DNA of 64,000 nucleotides from Xylona heveae TC161 (Eukaryota; Ascomycota; Xylonomycetes; Xylonales; Xylonaceae): contig NW_017264201.1 in assembly GCF_001619985.1 (NCBI RefSeq), positions 806,001 to 870,000 on the forward strand, given 5' to 3'. Made by a program: the position numbers and the translations under genes. Under the pieces are notes generated by a model. It searched no databases. It was not told the origin of the DNA and saw only the letters and a program-made list of their open reading frames with translations. Shown here piece by piece: positions 44,901-56,670 of this stretch. The stretch's first letter is position 1. Each line of letters opens with the position of its first letter.

Positions 44901-46645
44901 ATGTCTGAACGCGTTCCTCCGGTGACCCTTGAAACCTTACCACAACTTCTCGAGCATGACGACAAGGTCAAGCTCGCAGGAGTTGATGTCGATGGCATTC
45001 TCCGCGGCAAGCTCATTTCCAAGAAAAAGTTCTTATCCATTGCAGGAGATGGCTTCGGCTTCTGCTCTGTCGTCTTTGGCTGGGATATGCATGACCAGAC
45101 TTATTTTCGAGAGCTGAAGATTAGCAACAAAGATAATGGCTACAGAGATTTGCTCGCTATCCCCGACTTGTCTACTTACCGTCGTATTCCTTGGGAGGGC
45201 AATGTTCCCTTCTTTCTTGTTCACTTCTATGATCCCGATACAAAAGCGCCTCTCTGCGCAGATCCCCGAGGGCTCCTCAAGACAATGGTGGAAAGGCTGG
45301 AGAAACATGAACTGGGCGCCATGGCTGGAGGTTCGTATTCAAGAAATATTGATGCGCAGCGACCACTGTTGTGCTCTCTTCGCGGCATAACAACGCGCCG
45401 CTGACCCCGATTGCTTTAGCGGAATATGAATTCTACCAGTTTAGAGCCCCTCCCAGCTCAAACGGTTCGACCTCCGAAAGGAACACTTCTTCGACGGCGA
45501 GCTTTTTAAAAGAGAATCCGGTTGGCGCGTTGCCCCCGCTTACCGAAGGCATGTTTGGTTACAGCTTGACACGCCCTGTGCACAATCAGGACTATTACTA
45601 CGGCATCTTTGATGCGTGCCAACAATTCCGATGTGGTATTGAGGGATGGCACACTGAGAGTGGTCCTGGTGTTTTTGAAGCTGTAGGATAATCTCTTTGC
45701 TCGTGAGAGATATCAGAGGGATGGGCTCATCATTCTCAATCTTTAGGCACTCGAGTTTGACGAGATCAGAGAGATGGCAGATAAAGCGGGACTTTTCAAG
45801 TTAGTAACTTGGCCCCTGAAGCAACCTGTGCTTCGTTGACGTTCTCTCAACAGATACGTCGTTAAATGCCTAGGAAGCAAATCCGGAATCACGCCATGCT
45901 TCATGGCCAAACCTCGCGAAGGACTCCCCGGAAACTCTGGCCATATGCACGTTTCGATTGTGGATAAACTGGGCAAGAATTTGTTCTATCGAGGCGAAAA
46001 AGACGAAAATGCCCCATTTACAGACGTAGCATACTTGTCTGACATGGGTCGACACTTTCTTGCTGGCCTCATCGACGGTCTTCCAGATATAATGCCTATC
46101 CTTGCTCCTACGATCAACTCGTACAAGAGGCTTGTTGAGAACTTTTGGGCCCCTGTAACTGTGTCATGGGGTCTAGAACATCGCGCCGCCTCTATCCGGC
46201 TCATATCGCCGCCTTCTTCAAGCCCGAAAGCCACACGCTTTGAAATGAGAGTACCGGGCGCGGACGCCAACCCTTTCCTTGTTCTTGCCGCCATTCTTGG
46301 CCTTGGATGGCGAGGCGTGGAGAAGAAGTTGGAGCTCAAGCTACCACCTCTAGGCAAGGGTGAAGACGTCGGTGGCACTTCAGACCAAGGAGTACGGCTC
46401 GCGAAATCGCTTAAGGAGGCAACGCAGCGATTTATGAGAAAGGAAAGTGTCGCTCGAGAAGTGTTTGGAGATGACTTTGTCGACCATTTTGGTGGCACAA
46501 GAGAACATGAGATTCGGCTCTGGGATGAAGCGGTTACAGATTGGTTCGTGAAAAGATACAATTTTTTGGGCAATCAATCAAGCTGTCAAGTTGCTAACTG
46601 AATCGTTTTTACAGGGAAGTCAGAAGATATATTGAAACTGTTTAA
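44901..46645 (+). CDS. Glutamine synthetase-family enzyme (type I-like, FluG C-terminal-domain type)
   Basis: Exons 44901-45330, 45420-45682, 45747-45799, 45854-46543 and 46615-46645 give 488 residues. The N-terminal beta-grasp (VKLAGVDVDGILRGKLI) and the C-terminal catalytic domain are complete. Motifs include AEYEFYQF, NSGHMHVS, APTINSYKRLVENFWAP, EHRAASIRLI and RFEMRVPGADANPFLVLAA. These proteins form a gamma-glutamyl-amide bond with ATP. Members of this group range from true glutamine synthetases to gamma-glutamyl-amine synthetases, so the acceptor is unknown. It lacks the N-terminal amidohydrolase domain of FluG. The last exon codes for only ten codons. The donor inside ATTG/GTTCGT and the GCTAACTG branch point give the family ending DWEVRRYIETV, better than reading through the intron. 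Confidence 0.92.
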
Positions 46646-49070
46646 GTTTTACATCCCTAGACACTTACATTTAGATTTCTGTCTAGCCCAAATGGATATA
46701 TACAGGTTGCTCTGGACGGCAATAGAGAATGCTTACACGCATGGATTTTCTAGCGCATACCCCAGTTGTCACATCTTACTCATCTAGAAATTTATCTTCC
46801 GTTGTTCTTTACATGTTCTAGAGCCAGTGTTCGTTTTTCCACGTCATCCTAACAAAAGGCTAGCTTTTGGGGCTAGAGAGATGTGACTTGGTTTGGAAAA
46901 GTGACTCTCGCGCCTATTGAAGATGAAAGCTTAAGAAGGTCGCACAGACCTCACATGAAGCTCCTGTGTGAGCCTAGATTGTAGTGATAAGGACGCATAT
47001 GTTGCGAAACAGTACTCGTCAAAAGTGTTTCTTCATGTTTTGCCAATTGCAAGAGGTCAGAACTGGGTATTACGCTCGTAGTTCTACGCAGCAGTATTGT
47101 AGTGTCCCAGAGTTTATGTGGCAAGCACTTGGGGCGGTTGAGGCCAAACTTGCCACACAAATAGCAATCGTGAAGAATTATTGACTGATGCAGCTCCCTG
47201 CACAATTGCTCCTACTCTCTGTCAACTCCGGATGGATGAGCTTTACTTGTATATAATTATGCACCCATGAATGCTTTATGGGCCAAAAATTGAACAGTTT
47301 CTGATAAGAGGAGGGCAAGGAGGGGCTCGACCAGCGCTAATGACGTGGATTGAAGTGAAGACTTTGGGATTACAACCAACATTTGCACAGTTGCATCGCC
47401 GCTAGATAACTGAACGGTATCCAATTCAGCGCTCCAATGACGATACAGTGTCTACAAACTCCTTATCTACCTACAACTCTCTATTTTCTTCAGCGCTGCA
47501 GGATTAGGTATGCATCTGCCGACCCTTGACATGTGCTGAGACTTATTCCTACATGAGCAGGAGAGGAATCTTCAAGATAAGCCCGGTGCACCCTCTATTA
47601 AAGCACGGCAAAATCACAGGCTGGCATTCAACGGCGTGCCCGAAAAGCAGAAGCAGCGCGGTGCTACAGAGTAGATTGGTTGGCTACAGCTTTGTTGTGT
47701 CTGGCTCGTCGTTTTCGTTCCCAATGGTTCCGTCGGTCAGTTGCGTCCATTCCCCTTTGTCGTCTCCACCTTTACCAGCTTGACTCGCCTATCACCAGCG
47801 AATAGGGGCGCCGTCCGCACTTCCGCTCTCTGCTGTGCCTATCGGCTTCTCCATCTTTGGCCGTTATAGCTCCCGAGAGACCGCGCCCAGGATAAAGGGT
47901 CTGCATCGAAAGCAACAATAATGAGGAAGTCTCGGCACGGTTTGAAGTCACGAGTCAAATGATACTTCCTCAATTTTATTGCTTTTCCCGGCAACGTCAA
48001 TACTGAAAGTGAATATGAATATGAATAACAAAACTATGACCATGAATACGACAGCTCTCAATGGTTCTGGCATCCAACTCCGGCTCGTCGGATCCTTATC
48101 CGGAAGCACGGTTATCGTATCCGATTGTCACATAACAATGGCAATTGAATAATTGGAATACACTTGCTGATTTGCTTTGCAGCCCAGACCTGATGGGGAC
48201 CAAAATATGGGTCTCGGGCGTTTTGACGCCATGAATAATCCGCATCTACAGAGTACTCTGTACTTTGTACAGTGCTATGAAATGTATGACGGGTGAAAAT
48301 GAGGGGCCCAGTCCTGCTGGTCCTCGTGCAGCGCCACGGCTGGCGCTTCACTACCGACCTGATGAGCATTAAGACGGTCGGACCATCTCGCTCCTGGTCA
48401 TGTCTTGCAGATCAAGCTCCACTATTGGACTCTCTTGCCTCCCACCATCAACCAAACGGCCATGATTGATTGCTGTCTTGAAGGCCAGGTTTCGAGACTG
48501 GGAGGCAATTCCAGTACGAAGCTACATTGAAAGTAATTCTGGGGGAGGAAAAAAAGCCTCAGCTACTCTGTCGGACAATAGGGAGATAATGAGGATCAAA
48601 GCAGGCTGGCTACATGGACATTTGACGTGCAGAAGGGCATGAAGAACGAGGTATGTTAGCATGAGGTCCGGCATTTGAGTCTTATCTTGCTATCTCCTAA
48701 TACGTTGCCGACCGAGCATGTGCCTTGTTTCCCTTGTAATCATCTTAATACTCGTAGGAGCGGGCGTATGTCTTAGTGGTTTGGGCTAGTTACAAGACAG
48801 GCTATCTATGAGTACGAGATTGATTCTTCTCCATGTCTGGATAGCGTTCACCTCGGCCTGCCGATTGGTTGCACCGCCTTCCATGGCTGGTCGCTGATAC
48901 AGTGATTCTGTAGCGTATTGGACTTTTTACAGTAATCCAATAAAACTTTCCCTACCAGCACACAATTAACCTTCAAAATCATCCAATTCTTGTTTAAGCC
49001 TTGCTTTTTTGTTCCTTCCCTTCAGAGATAATTTTACCGGCCGGGCGCAAATGTGGATCGCTGGCCATAC
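46646..49070. other. Gene-poor upstream region of the Zn2Cys6 gene, 2.4 kb
   Basis: No supported gene. Short frames at 46984-47184 and 47526-47783 have no family resemblance. A pyrimidine tract ending in CTTCAG at about 49015-49025 could be the acceptor of an intron in the 5' untranslated region of the next gene. Confidence 0.4.
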
Positions 49071-52000
49071 ATGGAGACCATTACGATTCCTTCGCCGTCT
49101 GTATTCCTGACCTCGCCAAAGCTGGAACCCTCCGCCGCTTTTGCGAAGCGGAGGGCTTCCCCCAATCGGTCCCCGCAACCCACAAAGCCCTCAGTCACAG
49201 AGACGGACAATGGCAAGGGCAATGTCAATGTAAAACCCAAACAATCAAAGAGTCGCAATGGTATGCTTTTTTCTCAAGCACTGCTCGCCTCATGATAGAC
49301 TCTGCTGTGCGACATGCACCTATCTTGGAGAGGGGCTAGATCTATTTCATCAGTTGACTGCTCTTGAATGAGTACGCTGACGCAGGATTTTTAATGTTTA
49401 GGATGTGTTACGTGCAAGGCCAAAAGGCTGAAATGCGATGAAACAAAACCTTCATGCAAGCAGTGTCATAAGCGCAATGTATCGTGTGGGGGTTATAAGA
49501 AGGACTTCAAATGGCGGTCGTTTGAGGAAGGCAACTTTGTTAGCAAACCTAGCCCGGCCAAGGCCAGGAAGAGTAAGCACCCCAGATGATGACGCGATTG
49601 CAGCCATTCTAATTTCTACTCCCCCATTTCAGTCTCCAAACCAGATGATCAACCTCCTGCCGTGGCTGCTAGTAAAGTGCCCGCATCTGATTCCCAGGAA
49701 AAGGACAAGTCCCGATCGAGGAGCAGCACGACGAAGGCTACCAAACCGGCGCAGACTGAAGTATCTGCTACCCCAGAAGAGCATGATATTGTCTTCCCAA
49801 GCATTGACTTTTTGAACGATTTCGACACACACCTTCCGGAAACTGAAGTGTTGCTGCAATCGCCAGAAATTCCTGAGTCGGCCTCAAGCTTTACTGAGCT
49901 TTTTAATGCTCCTACTATTGACTCTAATCTTCGTGCACTGTTTGAAGATCCTCGCACTGTGCAGTCTTCTACTGGAACCGCAGAATCATCGCCTCATCTA
50001 CTGGATGGCGCGGATAGAACTATCTTGGGTGTCCCGCCTGGTATTCAGTCATTTGACTTTGAGGCACCCCATTCTTCTCAAAATCAGAGGACTGGCCCTG
50101 AGAATGCCAGAGACGATGAAGACGTTGAGGAGATTGCGCGAGAGCCAGAATTCGATCTCGGCCAGGGAACCAGGGGATTACGGCTTTCATCGCCTGCTTC
50201 GTCCAGCACATCAAGCTCATCAACATCTTCGAGCGTCGGTCGCTCAAATCCAATGGCCAGTTTCTTCAATCAGCCGGAGATGCACGCGTCCAGTCCAGAG
50301 ATGCTTATACTCCGTTACGACCGAGAAACGTGTGGAATTCTCTCAGTCAAGGATGGGCCTTCAGAAAACCCTTGGCGAACGCTAATATGGCCTCTGGCAC
50401 GAGATTCTCCAGCATTGTATCATGCTATCATTTCCATGACGGCCTTTCATGCTTCCAAGAATATGCCTATACTGAGAGTAAAAGGTGTAGAGCATATGCA
50501 ACGCAGTGTTCTAGCTCTGGCTGCCGGGCTTGAAGGGATGAGAACGGATGTTGCCTTGGCCACAACCCTCGTTCTAGCGTTCTCGGAATCCTTTGACCAG
50601 CACATTTCCACGGGAATCAAGCATCTTCGAGGCGCGAAGATTCTTGTAGATCAAATACTTAATCTGCACCGCGCACGCCGCTGGCGAGGTTCAGACCTTC
50701 CAGGGATCCAATTTCTCTGTAACGCCTGGGTGTACTTGGACGTCATTGCGCTGCTGACGTCTCTTGACGGCGACGACGTGAACGATTTTGAAGAAGTCAT
50801 TGCACCATTCGCCACCCTCCCAAATACAGCCATGGAACTCGACCCTCTCATGGGCTGCGCGACGACTCTGTTTCCCCTCATTGGGCATGCCGCGAACCTC
50901 ATTCGCCGCGTGCGCAATTCCGCGAGTAACTCGATTCAGATTGTGTCTCAAGCAATGGAACTCAAGTCCAAAATTGAGGCATGGCAGCCTCCAACGCTCT
51001 TTGAGCCGCCGGAAGACCCGACTTCGGAAATCTCTCACAGCCTCCAAACTGCCGAAGCATATCGCTGGGCTACGCTGCTGTATTTGCACCAAGCAGTGCC
51101 TGAAATCCCGTCGCTGACGTCCGCTGAGCTGTCAAGAAAAGTTCTTGTTTTCCTCGCTACCGTGCCATTGACATCTCGTACTCTTGTTGTTCAGATATAC
51201 CCGCTTATGGCGGCAGGGTGTGAGGTCGTCGCTCAGGAAGACCGGCAATGGGTTAGGGACCGCTGGTCGGCCATGGCACGACGCATGCTCATTGGCAACA
51301 TTGATCGTGGCTGGGAAGTCATGGAAGAAGTATGGTTGCGACGAGATCGGCATCGAGAAGATAGGCTACGAGCCAATCGACGTCGTCGCATTGCGTCTGT
51401 CGGAAGTGTCGCGCCAATGGATTTCCCTCCTCTGTCTTCTGCACCGATTACCTCCCTTCCGATGCGCGGCTTTAAGAGAAATCATCACACCTCTTCGCTT
51501 TTCGACGACGGCTTTTCGGCGCCGGCCAACCCTTTCTTTTGGGGCATGGACTCGGCTCCCCACTCCGCGACGGCTGGCAATCTTGAGGGATTGAATTGCT
51601 CATCGTGGCCGCCAACGGATACCACGTCCTTTATGGGACTTGGGTCTGATAATATGTTTGACGAGCTTGATGATATTCCTGAGTTCAGCTTTGACATGGA
51701 CTTTGATCTTGGCGATGGCGGTAACGGGAGCGCTGATGTCGGCGGCCAAGATCGCAACGGCAGTCGCAATGACTACCAAAGCGGCCCTACTTTATCTTCA
51801 AGCAGCGGCCTTGTGGCCGATGCGCTTGGACTGGGCAGTGATCAAGTGCCCGGCGTCGCCGCAAATATCATGAACGGAATCAACATTCCCGGCGTTGCTG
51901 GTGCACCTCTTTCCGGTGCCAGTAGCGAGGGTCTCGATCATTTACCTACTCCAGGTCGTCGTGATCGTGGTCGCGGTCATGATGGAAAACAAGATCGGCA

Positions 52001-52436
52001 CCACCGCGACCGCGACCATGACCGTGATCAGGACGGGAACCAAAATGTAGACCGTGATCGCGAGGTAAATCGGCATGAACGGCGCCAACGAAAGCGATCC
52101 ATGGCAGCAGCGGCGGCGGCAACAGGACCAAGAGGAGAAGCTCCAGGCCTTGTGGGAGGCGTGGCAGCTGTAGGAGTCTTGGAAGCTACCGCGCCTAGAC
52201 TGGGAATGGGTATGGGTATGGGAATGGGGATCATGGGCCGCGGAACCAGTGGATTCGGTGCAGGTCCATCATCAACATCCTCACCAACATCAACAAGGAC
52301 TGGCTCGACGTCCTCGTCCGCAATGCCCAATCCCGTTGACACGAGTATGATGAAGGAAGATTTGGAGTATGACTTTACGGTTCGCGGGCGATTACATTGG
52401 GTTGGCGTTATGCGGGATTGGAAATGGGAAGGTTAG
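49071..52436 (+). CDS. Zn2Cys6 transcription factor with Fungal_trans_2-type regulatory domain
   Basis: Exons 49071-49260, 49402-49572 and 49633-52436 give about 1,054 residues. The DNA-binding cluster GCVTCKAKRLKCDE, then SCKQCHKRNVSC, begins exactly at the first splice (residue 64), which fixes that intron. A basic stretch (KPKQSKSR) precedes it. The middle part has the helical regulatory region of the Fungal_trans_2 (DUF3468) family: MASFFNQPEMHASSPEM, SPALYHAIISMTAFHA, QRSVLALAAG and YRWATLLYLHQA. The C-terminal third is disordered, with Asp/Arg/His-rich repeats (DRDHDRDQD) and a Gly-Met repeat. Targets are unknown; the convergent FAD oxidase is a neighbour but not an evident target. The 3' end has an alternative: splicing at 52434 (GTTAGT...TTTTAG at 52496) would replace the last Gly by Val-Leu-Leu-Gly and stop. 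Confidence 0.88.
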
Positions 52437-52905
52437 TTTTTCATATCTGCGTCTTTCAACAGTCACAAGCTAATCATTTGGTGGTGATATTTTAGTTTTA
52501 CTTGGATGAGCTGGCTTAGCCGTTGTCATTTCGGCCCTTAACCCCCCCATCGTCGACAGTTATTCCATGCACTTTATCATTGAATATCCCTCTCCTGGAC
52601 CGTTTAGTTCCAAAAACGTTTATTGCGTCCATGTGTAGCGTTTCTGTTTCGGCATATTCCCCCTCTGTATCTAAGTCTGATAACATGAGTCCATGAGTCT
52701 ATGAGTCCACAAGCACTTGATCTATCAATTTTTTAAATTCCACATTACTCTCATTTCCATTCTTCTAGCACCGTATATCAGCTACCGCTGCTGCTGCTGC
52801 TGCTGCTGCTGCTGTTCTACCCCCCATTCGATCAGAACCTCCTACAGTATAGAACAGAACAGCATTGACAATCCCATTTAATCCCATTTATCCCATTGAA
52901 TGCTA
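52437..52905. other. 3' flanks of convergent genes with a GCT repeat
   Basis: About 470 bp between convergent stop codons. It contains (GCT)9 at 52787-52813, in a position where it would lie in the 3' untranslated region of one or both transcripts. Confidence 0.6.
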
Positions 52906-55105
52906 CTAACAAAATTCCTTGAGCTCGCGTTGCGGAAAATACTTTTCTTCCGCCCCGTGCACTCCCCCTCCCGCAACGTGCTCTCTGCTCTTGCTCTTCT
53001 TCTCCTTCTCCTTCCACGCCCAGATCTCGTCATACTCCTCGCCGTTGGAAACGCCGTTCAGCACATTGACAATGTATTTGCCGATTGTCGGCAGGAACTT
53101 GTAGCTGTGGAATGAGCCCCCGACGGCAAAATACACGTTGCCCAGCCGCGTGTCGGGGTGCGCCGCGATCAGGTGGTCTTGCGTCGGCGAGGCGGAGTCC
53201 CTGTGTGTATCGATATCGATATCGTGGTCAGATGGATATCGGTGCTGTCGGCGATAATGATACGCTGATGCAATGATGCACAGATGCGTTTTATGGCTTG
53301 GGGGTTTGGGGGTTTATATGCTCGGGTAGATTGTAGATTTGGTTATAGGTATGGGAGGTGGGAGGAGGGTGGGATGACACATTGACGCGCTTTATGACTT
53401 GAAGATATATATGCTCGCGTAGATTTGGTTATAGGTATGGGAAGGGGGAGGAGTGTGGGGGGATTGTTGAGGGAGAGGAGAGAAAGAGAGAGAAAGACGG
53501 GAGGGAAGAGGTGGTTGGAGGGGAAGAGGGGGAGAGAAGGCGGGGGGAAGGGAAAGAGAGAAAGAGAGAGAGAGAAAGAGAATGAGGGAAGGGGAAAAAT
53601 GAGGGAACTCACCAGCAAAGCCTCCAATAGTCGACGCCGCGCCCGTCATCCAACATCTGAGGCATCGAGCGCTTCACATACGCAAGGGTCTCCTCCTTGA
53701 GTTTCTCCGGCACGACGCTCTGATCGGAAGAGAGAGGGACAGAAATCTTCTGGCCAGACGGCGTGGTAATCACGTTGACGAAGCTCTTGGCGTTGTTGAA
53801 CTTGAGGTATCCGTTCTTTGGAGGGATAATTTCGCCTGTGTGATTATTCGTGCGAATCAGTGGCAGCCTGGTTATGCAGGAAATTGAGACACATCTCGAT
53901 ATAGGTATGGGTATAAGCCGCATAGCCGCATGGGAATAATGTGAGTTAGGTATAGGGTGGGCAATAGAAAGAAACGGGATCAATAGGAGCAATGGGGATG
54001 CGCAAAATAAAAATAAAAACAAATAAATGAATACAAAATAAATTAAAAAAAAAAAAAGGATAACAGGCATACGTACCGTGCTCACCATACACCACGACAG
54101 GCATCTTCTTCAACTTCTCCATTTCCTCCCCCTCCTTAATCTTAACATGTGCAACACACACTCCCGCCGCCGTGATCTGGGACTCGACGCGGTCTTCCTG
54201 CTCCAGACCAAGCTTGTCTTCGGCGCCAGTCATGAGCGCGCTCGTCCACGCACCCGTCGCGAGGAGGATCTTCTCTGCCGTATATATGGTTCCGTCTACA
54301 GTCCTCACGCCTCTGGCTTTTCGCTCCTTGTCCTGTTCGTCCAGCACCAGCTCTACAGCCTCGCCAACAGCATATTTGACTCCTCTCTTCATCGCGTCGC
54401 GCACCATTGCTTCTCCCGCCTCGGACGCGTCCGCCCACCCGGCGAGCGGATTATAGTAGGCATTAGCAAACCCACTCAGGTCTGTCCGCGCGAGTAGTCC
54501 GTCCCATTTCGTTCTGACTTCCTCAAAGCTGAGGTCCTGCGTAATATTTTCGTACGCGCTGCCGCTTTCGCGGAAATTTTGGCGCACCCGGTCAGCAAGA
54601 TCGCTGCCTTTGCTGCCGAGATTAACCCAGCCGGTACGGTGATACAAACTGTTTTCTGGATCTTTAAATCCCAGGGGTTTTGTCGTCAGCTTTTATATGA
54701 CACATTCTCTACCATGACACCTTCTTCTAAAAAAAAATGACGCCTTGAGAGGGCTGTGTACCTTTTGCTTTAAACAACTCGTTTGTACTCCACGCATCAA
54801 TGGCTTCCAGCGCCAGCTTCATATAGGTCGCCTTCCCATAGTCGGCACGGATAATCTTATGCAAATCTGTCGAAGCAGCTAGCTTCGACGGCACTGGACC
54901 CCGATCAAGCAGCGTGATTCGCGATGGGTCGGGATGCGCAAGGGATAGGTGATATGCGGCGGATATACCAAAGATGCCGCCTCCGACAATGAGAACGTCG
55001 GATGAAATGCTCCGCTCTGACGAAGGTGCAGACTATGGCTAATGGTCAGAATCCCCCCCGGCTGCTGGTGATGTCAAAGGCAAAAGGAATTGAAGTACCC
55101 ACCAT
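52906..55105 (-). CDS. FAD-dependent amine-oxidase-type oxidoreductase (DAO family, sarcosine/fructosyl-amine/saccharopine oxidase-like)
   Basis: Exons 55105-55103 (the ATG alone), 55032-54762, 54661-54077, 53835-53613 and 53200-52906 give 458 residues. The FAD-binding motif VLIVGGGIFGISAAYHL starts at about residue 13, followed by ITLLDRGPVPS. Then come YHRTGWVNLG, the second dinucleotide-fold region KILLATGAWTSALM, DYWRLCWDSASPTQDHLIAAHP and a C-terminal FAVGGSFHSYKFLPTIGKYIV that closes over the flavin. This is the layout of monomeric sarcosine oxidase relatives, which oxidise secondary amines and release H2O2. The substrate is not predictable. The C-terminus is not a clear PTS1 signal. 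The final intron (53612-53201, 412 nt) is very long, purine-rich on the plus strand and internally duplicated. Confidence 0.88.
53286..53450. repeat. About 86-bp tandem duplication inside an intron
   Basis: A perfect 24-bp direct repeat (GTAGATTTGGTTATAGGTAT and the next four bases) occurs at 53333-53356 and 53419-53442. It lies within two imperfect copies of an approximately 86-bp unit in the last intron of the FAD oxidase gene. A purine-only tract with GAGAGA runs follows (about 53460-53605). Confidence 0.8.
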
Positions 55106-56373
55106 AATGTTTAATATTTAAAACTTGTACCACGTCTTCTCGTTGTCAATTGGTGTTTATATAACCGCTCGTGTTTGTGAAATGATGGATATCACGGGAG
55201 TTAAGGTTGGTGAAATAGGGGGTTTCTACGGACTGAATCGGACACAGGATTAAGATATGGGGTAGGCAATTAAGTAAATTATTAAGTGGGACAAGTCTCG
55301 ATGAATCATAATAATCCCCACTTGTTGTTCGATAAGGTTGCGCTTTCAACAGCCATCCCCCAGGGCCCTCCTATCACTTTCGTATTTCCCCACCGCGCCC
55401 GTGTTGTCGTGTTTATCGATAGCCGATAGGGGTTCGTATCGTTCGGCTCGGTATTCTAACCCGAACTAGTGATCAACTGTAGGGCGTGTCTTTGTCTGGC
55501 AAAAGAGTATACCACATGAAGCTAGAAATTTCCATTGGACTGTGAATCATTCAATTCTGAGAGAATCGAATCGAGAGTTGAAGAAAGGGGGTTAAGGTAC
55601 TGGATCTACAATAGTGTAGTGACGAAAGATAGGCAGGATGTTGTAACGGGCCGACGCCGGTTTGCTCGAGGTCACGTGCTTTGGTCTACCGCTCTTATCG
55701 GTTATACTCCGTAGCTTCTCTGCGAGGGTTTGCTTGGCCATCTAAAGCGTTGAGAGGACTCTGCCACTGTTGTATATTTATTTTTAGCTGGATAGGATTA
55801 TCTTTATGAGCGCCACAAACTACGGATGAGAGGTTTGTGGTATTCAAATTTTGATGGTATTGGATCGAGGCGATCTGAGGATAGACAAGCCACAACATTC
55901 CTGTGGCTTGTGAGGAGTCTTGGCACGCGGGCAACGCGGGGTATGACGGCGGGCATAAGCGAGACGCGCTAGACCCCACCATTGTCCCAGCCACAACAAC
56001 GTCAGTTCTTCCCTAGGTCGCGCGTAAGGCTTTGTTTACATTTGTTCTCTCATCAAGTCTCGTCGATAGTTCCATCTCCAGAATAGTTATACTTCATTAA
56101 ATAGGGCTAGACAGAATAGGTCTACTATAGCTTCGTAGGAACAAGCAATGGAATAAAGGGAATAAATAAATTGTTGCAACGTAGCGCTTGATACAGGCAT
56201 AGGGGAATGTGTCGCGTGATCTGAGAGAATCACATTTTAGAAATACACAAGAGAAAACCACGGCGCAGGCAAATAGCAAAGGCATTTTAGATTGGTAGAT
56301 GTACCTTGAACGACATTCGCCTCAAGAGCAGATGCAACGATCCAAATAAACATAAAGAGGAAACAATCTAGCA
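55106..56373. other. Intergenic region, promoter side of the FAD oxidase gene
   Basis: No supported gene. One exact TACTCCGTA copy lies at 55705-55713. An inverted GCCACAACATTCCTGTGGCTTGTG motif lies at about 55890-55912. A 100-codon minus-strand frame at 55695-55994 shows no family resemblance. Confidence 0.4.
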
Positions 56374-56670
56374 TCAGGATCTCAAAACGTTGATTTCTAT
56401 GTACCATAGAGCGGAGAACAAAATATACAAGCGCTTAGAATTGTAGTCATGCAATGAATCAGTGGAAGAAATGCGGCCTAAGGCTTGCTCCTTCGTGAGG
56501 GTCAAATCGCGGTATAAGGAGTCAAGAATATATATCCTAACGTCCTCGTTGACTGATGCAGAATACTCTTCTGGAGAGCAAAGAAGACAGAAGCGAAGTG
56601 GAGCGTTCAAAGTGCCTTCAAAGACGATGAAGCACGACAGCAAACCAGCCGAAGAGCGTAGGGAAGCCAT
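56374..56670 (-). CDS. Small hypothetical protein, 98 residues
   Basis: A single open frame starting at the methionine of MASLRSSAGLLSCFIVFEGT. It has a hydrophobic N-terminal part and a charged middle (PEEYSASVNEDVRIYILDSL). No family is recognised, and there are no splice or promoter features that prove it. It lies just downstream, in its own direction, of the tRNA-like fragments. It may be chance. Confidence 0.25.
   Translation of the reverse strand: MASLRSSAGLLSCFIVFEGTLNAPLRFCLLCSPEEYSASVNEDVRIYILDSLYRDLTLTKEQALGRISSTDSLHDYNSKRLYILFSALWYIEINVLRS

Noticed and set aside
55695-55994. Minus-strand 99-codon open frame
   Set aside because: No family resemblance or splice support; it lies in the promoter region of the FAD oxidase.
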